Positions 1-4,947 of a DNA stretch of 8,760 nt are shown here, piece after piece. A program made the translations under genes and the position numbers. This stretch comes from Syntrophorhabdus sp. Lineage in GTDB: Bacteria; Desulfobacterota; BSN033; UBA1163. The notes under the pieces were generated by a model that did no database searches, was not told the origin of the DNA, and saw only the letters and a program-made list of their open reading frames with translations. Position 1 is the first letter of the stretch; every line of letters starts with the position of its first letter. The stretch is from positions 1-8,760 of the forward strand of contig DYHU01000009.1 in assembly GCA_020724025.1 (NCBI GenBank). Reading direction: 5' to 3'.

Positions 1-118
1 TTCTGTCATTCCTGTCCCGTAACAAAGTTCGGGATAAACTCCAGCAGGAATCCAGTCTTTTAAAATATTTAGAATTCCCCTGGATTCCCGTTTTTACGGG
101 AATGACGACTTTTTACGA
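1..118. repeat. intergenic palindromic repeat element, partial at window edge
   Basis: This non-coding stretch is built from nested inverted repeats. GTCATTCC (5-12) pairs with GGAATGAC (99-106), GGAATCCAG (47-55) pairs with CTGGATTCC (80-88), and ATTCCCGT (84-91) forms an 8-bp hairpin with ACGGGAAT (96-103) around a TTTT loop. It closes with CGACTTTTTACGA (106-118), the same 13 bases as the right end of the element at 3172-3300. Core sequences of this type, with 'ggattcccg...cgggaatgac', are familiar dispersed intergenic repeats in many bacterial genomes. The left outer arm is not visible, so the true boundary is unknown. It lies downstream of the superoxide-reductase-like gene but is not a classic terminator, because no U-run follows the hairpin. 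Confidence 0.6.
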
Positions 119-126
119 ATTCATCT

Positions 127-504
127 TTAATCTTTAACGGAAATTTTGACGGTCGTTGGTCCCATGCTTCCGTGAATATTGCAATGCGCCTCAGCAGTGA
201 CCTCGAGATTTTCGAGGGCATTTAGCTTGGCCTCTCTGGTGAAGACCTCTGCCTCAGGTCTCTGACCTGAAGAGAAATCCCATCTGGCTATCTCCTTCTT
301 GTTTGCGATCACCTGCAACGCCTTGGTGTAGTGAAGAAAGTTGTTCCCTTTGTGCGTGACGGTTACCCGGATCGTCACCTCTGAGCCTTTTGGAACGGTC
401 TGCGGAGCCTCGATGGAAGTGGAAGATTTATTTGCAAAAGCAGGTCGGGTATAGAGAGAAAGGCCTCCAAATACCATCAGATAGCAAAATCTCCTCCTGT
501 TCAT
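127..504 (-). CDS. Tat-exported superoxide-reductase-like protein (class II SORL domain)
   Basis: The 125-residue protein begins with a twin-arginine signal (MNRRRFCYLM, hydrophobic stretch, then a PAFA site near residue 25), so it is probably exported folded with its metal. The mature part is a single SORL/neelaredoxin-type domain: IEAP (31-34), a beta-rich segment, His51 (THKGN), His58 (LHY) and the hallmark Cys108-x-x-His111 (CNIHG). Superoxide reductases use a Cys/His4 iron site to reduce superoxide to peroxide. The N-terminal ligand His (usually in a KHxPxI stretch just before the IEAP segment) and the HH pair are not evident here, so activity is uncertain. The start at 504 is chosen because AGGAGG (512-517) lies 7 nt upstream. 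An upstream ATG at 552 would hide the Tat signal behind 16 extra residues and has its Shine-Dalgarno directly abutting it. The gene is divergent from the hydrolase gene. The SORL assignment is fairly sure. Confidence 0.82.
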   Translation of the reverse strand: MNRRRFCYLMVFGGLSLYTRPAFANKSSTSIEAPQTVPKGSEVTIRVTVTHKGNNFLHYTKALQVIANKKEIARWDFSSGQRPEAEVFTREAKLNALENLEVTAEAHCNIHGSMGPTTVKISVKD

Positions 505-511
505 AAGAATG

Positions 512-517
512 CCTCCT
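512..517 (-). promoter_or_regulatory. Shine-Dalgarno site of the SORL gene
   Basis: AGGAGG lies 7 nt before the ATG at 504 and decides the start codon in favour of the Tat-signal methionine over the upstream ATG at 552. Confidence 0.75.
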
Positions 518-678
518 GGTTGAATTTTTTTAATTATACCATTTTTATCCATCCTCCTTCAAAAAAAATGATGACGTAACGGTAAAAGGATATTGCTCCG
601 GTGAGGAAGTTGTGCAATACTTCATCATAGTCTATTCACCTTTTTAATACTGAACAGCCACCTTGAGGGGAGGGACCA

Positions 679-1467
679 ATGTTTATCACGGCAAACGGTA
701 TTCGGATACATTATGAGCTTTCTGGGAGAAAGGACGCTCCGGTGGTGGTCCTGAGCCACTCTTTGGCCTCCAGCCAGAAAATGTGGGATCCGCAGATGGA
801 GATGCTAAGATCACATTTCCGGGTTCTCCGTTACGATACCCGGGGCCACGGTCTAAGCCAGACCACTCCGGCCCCTTATACATTGGAACTTTTAGGAGAG
901 GATGCTCTCGGATTACTCGATGTCCTGGGGATGGATCAAGTCCACTGGGTGGGGCTCTCCATGGGCGGAATGATCGGCCAGTCTATTGCTCTCAATCATC
1001 CCCATCGTCTTCTGAGCCTTTCTCTGTGCGATACGGCCGCCATCATCCCCGCGGAGGCGCAACCGATATGGGAGGAGCGGATCGAAGGAGTCCGCCAAAG
1101 AGGAATGGAATCTCAATTAGAGGCAACCATGGAACGCTGGTTCACCCCATCCTTTCTCATTTTGAACCCTCCGATGTTAAACCTGATTAAAGAGGAGTTT
1201 TTGGCCACACCGGCCGAAGGTTATATCGGTTGTGCCGGAGCGATCCGGAGGCTCAATTACCTAAGCAGGCTCAGCGAGATCAAGCTCCCAACTTTCATCA
1301 TGGTGGGCGAGGATGATCCCGCAACGCCTGTTTCTGCTTCCGAGGCCATCCATGAGCGCATCAGGAATTCAAAGCTGGTCATCCTTCGTTCCGTACGTCA
1401 CCTCTCCAATGTCGAACAGCCAGAAGCCTTCAATACCCACCTGTTGAAGTTTTTAAAAGGGGTTTGA
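679..1467 (+). CDS. alpha/beta hydrolase, 3-oxoadipate enol-lactonase type (PcaD-like)
   Basis: The 262-residue cytoplasmic protein is a complete alpha/beta hydrolase. It has the oxyanion segment LSHSLASS (25-32), the RYDTRGHG turn (51-58), the nucleophile elbow GLSMGG with Ser94, the acid Asp213 in VGEDDPATP and the base His241 in RHLSNVEQPEAF. Length and motifs match PcaD-type enol-lactonases, which open 3-oxoadipate enol-lactone in the beta-ketoadipate pathway of aromatic degradation. However, no other pca gene is present, so the substrate cannot be assigned. Other members of this group act as esterases, haloperoxidases or BioH-like enzymes. The start is supported by GGGGAGGG (667-674) 4 nt before the ATG. 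It is apparently monocistronic, divergent from the SORL gene and convergent with the transporter gene. An 8-bp hairpin lies 55 nt past its stop. Confidence 0.85.
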   Translation: MFITANGIRIHYELSGRKDAPVVVLSHSLASSQKMWDPQMEMLRSHFRVLRYDTRGHGLSQTTPAPYTLELLGEDALGLLDVLGMDQVHWVGLSMGGMIGQSIALNHPHRLLSLSLCDTAAIIPAEAQPIWEERIEGVRQRGMESQLEATMERWFTPSFLILNPPMLNLIKEEFLATPAEGYIGCAGAIRRLNYLSRLSEIKLPTFIMVGEDDPATPVSASEAIHERIRNSKLVILRSVRHLSNVEQPEAFNTHLLKFLKGV

Positions 1468-1522
1468 TTTTTTGTAACACTTTAGCGCTTTGAAATGGAT
1501 TTGGGTTGGTCCACCGGCCAGA

Positions 1523-1541
1523 CCTGCCTGCCTCAGGCAGG
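1523..1541 (+). repeat. 8-bp hairpin downstream of the hydrolase gene
   Basis: CCTGCCTG (1523-1530), a CCT loop, then CAGGCAGG (1534-1541) form a perfect GC-rich hairpin 55 nt after the stop codon. No T-run follows directly, so it is not a canonical intrinsic terminator, although it could slow polymerase or protect the 3' end. It resembles common dispersed intergenic repeats. Confidence 0.5.
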
Positions 1542-1579
1542 GATGCCTCCAGAGTTTTAGAATGAGGGTTTTCTAAATT

Positions 1580-1652
1580 GTCATATAGTCTCATGGTCTT
1601 GTAGTCCTATAGTCATTTGACTAACCGACTATCCGACTAATGACTATATGAC
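1580..1652. repeat. palindromic tagtc/gacta repeat cluster between convergent genes
   Basis: A perfect 11-bp inverted repeat, GTCATATAGTC (1580-1590) and GACTATATGAC (1642-1652), encloses further short units: TAGTC copies on the left half and GACTA copies on the right half, with AGTCATTTGACT at the centre. The whole 73 bp could fold as one long imperfect cruciform. It sits 5 nt before the stop codon of the transporter gene, in the convergence zone, so it may act as a two-way transcription boundary. It shows no CRISPR architecture and no coding potential. Confidence 0.6.
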
Positions 1653-1657
1653 TTATC

Positions 1658-2548
1658 TTAGGGGCGACGCAGGGCGCCGTGGACTCCGAGGAGGATGAGC
1701 AATCCTCCAAGGATCTGTTGCGGGAAGATCTTCTCTCCCATCCAGAGGTAGTTAAACAGGATCGCACACAGGGGGATGAAGAATAGATAGACCATGGATC
1801 GGGTCACACCCATCCTCTCGATTCCTCCGTAGTAGGAGACATGGCCGATGATGCCCGGTAAAAGGATGGCATATCCCAGAGCCCACCAGGATTTTGCTCC
1901 GACCTGGTTTAAGGCGACAGGGGTTGCCAGAAAGGGGACGGCCAGCCAGAGAACCAGTGAGCCGATCATCATACAATAGCCCATCAGACGAAGCGGGGAA
2001 TAGATCTTCAGAAGGGGTTTTGACCATGCGGATAAGAAGACGGCCGCAAAGAAGGCCGCGATCAAGGTCAGGAGATCACCGGCGAGGGTGTCCAGAGAGA
2101 GATGGAGTCTGGCCGTGGGTTTCAGAATGACCAGCACCACACCGAACAGAGAGACCAGCATGAAGAGATATTGCCTCTTTCCGACGGACTCCTTCTCAAT
2201 GAGATGGACATAGAGAGCGCCCCAGAGAGGCGTGGTCGCAAGGATCAGAGCGGAGTTAGAGGCGGAGGTCAGGTTCAGGCCGACAGACCAGAGGATCTGA
2301 TAGACCCCGATGCCCAGGATTCCCACCCATGCCACCTTCCCAAGATCTTTTTTTTGAATTGAAATTCCTTTTTCCCACTTATAAGTGACCAGAAGGACCA
2401 GAAGTCCGCAAAGAATGAACCGGATGGCCCCAAAGAGAACCGGCGAGAAATCCTGAAAGGCTGATTTGACAATTCCGTAGTTGGCTCCCCAGGTCAAAAC
2501 AACGATGACGAGGAGGAGATGGCCGAAGGATTGATTTTTTTCTGGCAT
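1658..2548 (-). CDS. EamA/DMT-superfamily transporter, 10 membrane segments
   Basis: The 296-residue inner-membrane protein has the two-fold EamA repeat. Hydrophobic segments lie near residues 10-30, 36-56, 71-91, 96-114, 126-143, 153-175, 185-207, 221-239, 248-270 and 274-292, ending in a short basic tail (LRRP). The first repeat carries the family-typical N-x-x-x-A-x-x-P pattern in SNSALILATTPLWGAL (97-112), and the second carries an equivalent RSMVYLFFIPL stretch (250-260). DMT permeases export amino acids, metabolites or drugs, and the substrate cannot be read from the sequence. The gene starts 15 nt after the stop of the flavodoxin gene and lacks a clear Shine-Dalgarno sequence, so it is probably its co-transcribed second gene. 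The length is normal for the family. Confidence 0.88.
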   Translation of the reverse strand: MPEKNQSFGHLLLVIVVLTWGANYGIVKSAFQDFSPVLFGAIRFILCGLLVLLVTYKWEKGISIQKKDLGKVAWVGILGIGVYQILWSVGLNLTSASNSALILATTPLWGALYVHLIEKESVGKRQYLFMLVSLFGVVLVILKPTARLHLSLDTLAGDLLTLIAAFFAAVFLSAWSKPLLKIYSPLRLMGYCMMIGSLVLWLAVPFLATPVALNQVGAKSWWALGYAILLPGIIGHVSYYGGIERMGVTRSMVYLFFIPLCAILFNYLWMGEKIFPQQILGGLLILLGVHGALRRP

Positions 2549-2563
2549 AGGGGATGACCGATC

Positions 2564-3046
2564 TCAGAAAGCCAACTTCCTGCAGAGTTCCGCCACCCGC
2601 TTTCCTAATTTGCGAGCATTCTCTGATACCTTATCATCCGGAGAACCGACACAGGACACACCATAATGACCGGTTGCCTCCATCGGGTCTCCCACGACGA
2701 TCATGCCGTAGATGAGCATACACTGAATGATGGAAAGCATGGTCGTCTCCTTTCCACCGGAAGGGTCTCCGGAGGTGGCAAAGGCGGCCCCGATTTTATT
2801 CTCCATCTTCTTTCGAATCCCCACATATTCATCGAAGATGCGTTTCAGATCCCAGGCCATGGCGCCAAAATAGACCGGAGAGCCTGCAATGATACCGGCG
2901 GAGTTTAAAAAATCGTCCTTTGTCACTTCCTGAGTTGATTTGAGAAGGGCCTGGATCCCTGAGACCGAGTTCACCCCTTCTGCAATCCTTTCTGCCAGCT
3001 TACGGGTGTTTCCACCTTTTGAATAGTAAAGGATTAAGACCTGCAT
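2564..3046 (-). CDS. flavodoxin-family / WrbA-like FMN protein
   Basis: The 160-residue cytoplasmic flavodoxin-fold protein begins MQVLILYYSKGGNTRKLAE. Residues 9-14 (SKGGNT) form the phosphate-binding loop for FMN, GSPVYFG (55-61) is the second flavin-contacting loop, and ATSGDPSGG (90-98) the third. The closest recognisable group is NADPH-dependent FMN reductase/WrbA-like quinone oxidoreductases, which carry out two-electron quinone reduction; it is somewhat shorter than classical WrbA (about 200 residues). The reading frame is open to 3205, but the 53 residues before this Met do not resemble the fold. AGGAGG at 3053-3058, 6 nt from the ATG at 3046, fixes the start. The transporter gene follows after 15 nt. 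A redox role alongside the SORL protein is possible but not shown. Confidence 0.86.
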   Translation of the reverse strand: MQVLILYYSKGGNTRKLAERIAEGVNSVSGIQALLKSTQEVTKDDFLNSAGIIAGSPVYFGAMAWDLKRIFDEYVGIRKKMENKIGAAFATSGDPSGGKETTMLSIIQCMLIYGMIVVGDPMEATGHYGVSCVGSPDDKVSENARKLGKRVAELCRKLAF

Positions 3047-3052
3047 CGTTTT

Positions 3053-3058
3053 CCTCCT
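3053..3058 (-). promoter_or_regulatory. Shine-Dalgarno site of the flavodoxin gene
   Basis: AGGAGG lies 6 nt before the ATG at 3046. It excludes the longer in-frame reading up to 3205 as the translated form. Confidence 0.75.
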
Positions 3059-3161
3059 CAATTTTTTCCACGAATAACACAGCTGAAAGATCTTTGCAAG
3101 AAAGAGGGAAAATGAAACTTGGAGGTGTAAATGTGAGGGGAAAGGCGGTATTTTTTTGTCA

Positions 3162-3171
3162 ATCAAGTTTG
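3162..3171. repeat. left copy of a 10-bp target-site duplication
   Basis: ATCAAGTTTG is repeated exactly at 3301-3310. The two copies flank the inverted-repeat element between them, as expected of a transposase-generated duplication. Confidence 0.65.
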
Positions 3172-3300
3172 ATAGTCTCGTAAAAAGTCGATTGCCGGAC
3201 ATCATTCATGCTTCGACAAGCTCAGCACGAACGTAATATCAATAGGTTACACCGTTCACCCTGAGCCTGTCGAAGGGGGATGGCGACTTTTTACGAGACC
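3172..3300. mobile_element. MITE-like non-autonomous element
   Basis: This 129-bp element is bounded by 16-bp perfect inverted repeats, GTCTCGTAAAAAGTCG (3175-3190) and CGACTTTTTACGAGAC (3284-3299). A second, inner inverted repeat begins CTTCGACAAGCTCAG (3211-3225) and is matched by CTGAGCCTGTCGAAG (3261-3275); extended to 23 bases it matches at 19. The 'cttcgacaggctcagggtgaac' motif is a very common dispersed intergenic repeat. Direct copies of ATCAAGTTTG flank the element on both sides. There is no open reading frame inside, so it would need a transposase supplied in trans. It lies between the flavodoxin gene and the RadC-like remnant, on the upstream side of the flavodoxin gene. Confidence 0.7.
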
Positions 3301-3310
3301 ATCAAGTTTG
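3301..3310. repeat. right copy of the 10-bp target-site duplication
   Basis: ATCAAGTTTG is identical to 3162-3171. The TGA stop of the RadC-like fragment (3302-3304, minus) lies inside this copy. Removing the element and one copy restores the same stop codon, so the insertion did not itself cause the truncation. Confidence 0.65.
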
Positions 3311-3475
3311 GTGAGTTAATAAGCCTGCTTCCTGAAAACTTAGGTAGTCCTTGGTTAACTTACGATTCTCAAGAATAGCCGCAACAAGCTCCTCATCGGT
3401 GAGGGCCTGCGGTCCCTTCTCTTTCAGTTTTTCACGCGGCCGGGCATGTTCCGGCATGTCTTTTATGGTCTTCAC
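3302..3475 (-). pseudogene. truncated RadC-like N-terminus (57 codons)
   Basis: The minus strand encodes 57 residues beginning (GTG) KTIKDMPEHARPREKLKEKG and continuing PQALTDEELVAAIL. This matches the RadC/DUF2466 N-terminus (typically 'xIKDxPExxRPREKLxxxGxxxLxDxELLAxxL'), the helix-hairpin-helix leader in front of the JAB metalloprotease-like domain. Full RadC is about 220-230 residues. Here the similarity stops at residue 35, a 22-residue unrelated tail follows, and the frame ends at TGA. AAGGAAGG just upstream of the GTG suggests a former real start. The catalytic JAB domain is absent, so it is a remnant unless the short peptide has its own role. RadC genes are frequent in defence islands and next to type I R-M genes, which fits the neighbours. 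Confidence 0.7.
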
Positions 3476-3523
3476 ATTCCTTCCTTATTGTTTTCTTTTG
3501 TTAATTCACTTCCGCACATTCAG

Positions 3524-3616
3524 TTTTAACAATAACCTAACTTGTTAATTTCAATAGAGTTATAAATAAACCTCCCATGCTTTGCTTTGTTTAAAACAGT
3601 CTTTTTATTGTTAAAA
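3524..3616. repeat. AT-rich region with 12-bp inverted repeat
   Basis: TTTTAACAATAA (3524-3535) and TTATTGTTAAAA (3605-3616) are perfect inverted repeats 69 nt apart, immediately after the stop of the DUF1016 gene. Two further TTGTTAATT copies occur at 3499-3507 and near 3543-3551. No duplicated flanks are seen. It is either a degenerate insertion remnant or simply AT-rich spacer; nothing coding is visible between 3476 and 3623. Confidence 0.4.
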
Positions 3617-3623
3617 GCCCTTT

Positions 3624-4757
3624 CTAATGTTTCTCCTCCCTGATTTTATGCACCAATCTCAATTGGTATGCATCAGTCCCATTGTTCTGTGGTGCATTTT
3701 GAGGGTGGTGCATAAGCTGTTGAGAAGGTGATTGTTCAGCTACAAGCCTGGCACGAGCATGTTGAATGGCCTCATGGAGTTTTTTCTGCAGCAGTTTGCG
3801 CGGCAGGACCTTAGTCCAGTAAGAAGCTACGCGAATAGTTCCTTTTTCGAGCTCCATGAGTTCAATAGTTTCCCGTTTCTTGCCGGCACAAAGGATCAGG
3901 CCAATGGGTGATTCCTCTTCCGGCTGCTTTTCGTATCTCGCCAGCCAGCGCAGATAGAACTCCATCTGGCCCTTGTCTGCAGGCTGAAAGTCTCTCAACT
4001 TCAGATCAATTGCTACCAAACGACGGAGGCCACGATGGTAGAACAGCAGGTCGAGGTAATAATCATCATTATCCACCTGGATACGTTTCTGCCTTGCAAC
4101 GAAGGTGAAGCCGACACCCAACTCCAGAATGAAGTTTTCCATCTCCCGCATGATCGCATCCTCGATATCCTTTTCGATGTATCGGTCCTTGAGACCGAGA
4201 AAGTCGAGGAAGTACGGATCGCGGAATACCAGGTCCGGCGTGAGCTTATCCTCGGCCCGGAGCTTGTCCAGTTCATGACGAATCAATTTATCAGGCTTCC
4301 TGGATAGCGCTGTGCGTTCGAACAACATACCGAAAATTTTCTTTTCGAGGGTGCGAGTACTCCACCGTTCAATGCGGCACATCTCGGCGTAGAAATCACG
4401 TTTGAGGGGATCATCCAATGCTATAATATGTCGGAAATGCGTCCAACCCAATTGTGTACTCAGTGAGTTCACAATCCTCTCGTCGGTGAATACTTCGGCA
4501 AACCGGATCATATGCCACAGGTTTCGAGTGGAAAAACTAGGACCGAACTCCGGCACCAATTGTTTCGACAGTGTAGCAACAATTTGTTCCCCATATCCGG
4601 CTCGCTTCTCTTTCAGAATGTCCTGGCGGATACGTTTACCGATACGCCAGTAAAGCAAGACCAGCGCCGAATTTACATGTCGCGCCACATCCTGCCGTGC
4701 CACCGTGATTAACTCTCGTAAATCCTTAAGCAAGACTTTAGATGTGGTTGGCTTCAT
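3624..4757 (-). CDS. DUF1016/YhcG-family PD-(D/E)XK nuclease
   Basis: This 377-residue protein has the two domains of the YhcG/DUF1016 family. An N-terminal DNA-binding-like half contains 'VNSALVLLYWRIGKRI' and 'FSTRNLWHMIRFAEVF', then 'LSTQLGWTHFRHIIAL'. A C-terminal PD-(D/E)XK nuclease half runs from DPYFLDFLGL to about residue 330. Catalytic candidates are Asp236 (YYLDLLF) and Asp251-x-Lys253 (AIDLK), followed by the conserved Q-M-x-F-Y-L. A polar tail of about 40 residues (QSPSQQLMHHPQNAP...) is probably unstructured. Family members are often encoded inside type I R-M operons and defence islands; their exact role there is not settled. The ATG at 4757 is preferred over TTG at 4775 because it forms an ATGA overlap with the stop of the HsdM/HsdS-like remnant. 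No hsdS or hsdR follows downstream, so it is an orphan of a dismantled system. The ORF itself looks intact. Confidence 0.88.
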   Translation of the reverse strand: MKPTTSKVLLKDLRELITVARQDVARHVNSALVLLYWRIGKRIRQDILKEKRAGYGEQIVATLSKQLVPEFGPSFSTRNLWHMIRFAEVFTDERIVNSLSTQLGWTHFRHIIALDDPLKRDFYAEMCRIERWSTRTLEKKIFGMLFERTALSRKPDKLIRHELDKLRAEDKLTPDLVFRDPYFLDFLGLKDRYIEKDIEDAIMREMENFILELGVGFTFVARQKRIQVDNDDYYLDLLFYHRGLRRLVAIDLKLRDFQPADKGQMEFYLRWLARYEKQPEEESPIGLILCAGKKRETIELMELEKGTIRVASYWTKVLPRKLLQKKLHEAIQHARARLVAEQSPSQQLMHHPQNAPQNNGTDAYQLRLVHKIREEKH

Positions 4758-4879
4758 CCTTCTTCGCTTCCCCAAATCTCTGACAGCTTGGCCTGAATCT
4801 TCCGTTCGTAGATTTCGATTAGCTTCTTATTCGCATCCACTAGAACCCGCTACGCCTCAATCTCCTCCACAATCCGGCG
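4754..4879 (-). pseudogene. C-terminal remnant of a type I R-M subunit (HsdM/HsdS-like)
   Basis: On the minus strand, RRIVEEIEA (4879-4853), a TAG codon (4852-4850), then RVLVDANKKLIEIYERKIQ and AKLSEIWGSEEG end in TGA at 4756-4754. This is the characteristic coiled-coil tail '(Q)RIVxEIEAExxLVxANxxLIxxxExKIxxxLxxVWG' found at the C-terminus of many type I N-6 methylases and specificity subunits. The TAG replaces a residue that is usually Glu or Gln in the tail, consistent with a single-base nonsense change. No similarity continues upstream of 4879, where a stop immediately precedes, so the rest of the gene is gone. The end overlaps the DUF1016 start by ATGA, which shows that the two genes once formed one operon. 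HsdM is slightly favoured over HsdS, but the fragment is too short to decide. Confidence 0.68.
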
Positions 4880-4947
4880 CTATTATAAAATCAAAATAAT
4901 TGACAAATGAAGATGTGATCCTCAAGCCTTTCGGCAAAATATAGCTT

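Noticed and set aside
84..103. Hairpin as an intrinsic terminator of the SORL gene
   Set aside because: On the minus strand no U-run follows the stem; it is part of a dispersed palindromic repeat.
127..504. SoxZ-type sulfur carrier
   Set aside because: The CNIHG Cys-x-x-His motif with upstream His residues is specific to superoxide-reductase-like domains, and no SoxY-type GGCGG tail is nearby.
505..552. Longer start for the SORL protein (ATG at 552)
   Set aside because: Its Shine-Dalgarno touches the ATG with no spacing and the extra 16 residues would bury the twin-arginine motif; the ATG at 504 has an ideal site.
783..1190. Open frames overlapping the hydrolase, transporter, nuclease and Res genes in other frames or on the opposite strand
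   Set aside because: Their translations are low-complexity, rich in Pro/Arg/Ser or otherwise unlike proteins, and they lie wholly across genes with strong family motifs.
1580..1652. CRISPR array
   Set aside because: The units are 5-11 bp, mirror-arranged, without regular spacers, and no cas genes are near.
3157..3162. Perfect TTGACA (minus strand) as a -35 box for the flavodoxin operon
   Set aside because: No acceptable -10 hexamer lies 15-19 nt downstream; the neighbouring sequence is CCCCTC-like.
3047..3205. N-terminal extension of the flavodoxin
   Set aside because: The translated stretch has no resemblance to the flavodoxin fold, runs into the mobile element, and a good Shine-Dalgarno precedes the internal ATG at 3046.
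4758..4775. TTG start at 4775 for the DUF1016 gene
   Set aside because: The ATG at 4757 overlaps the stop of the upstream remnant as ATGA, the usual operon junction; TTG is weaker and adds only six basic residues.
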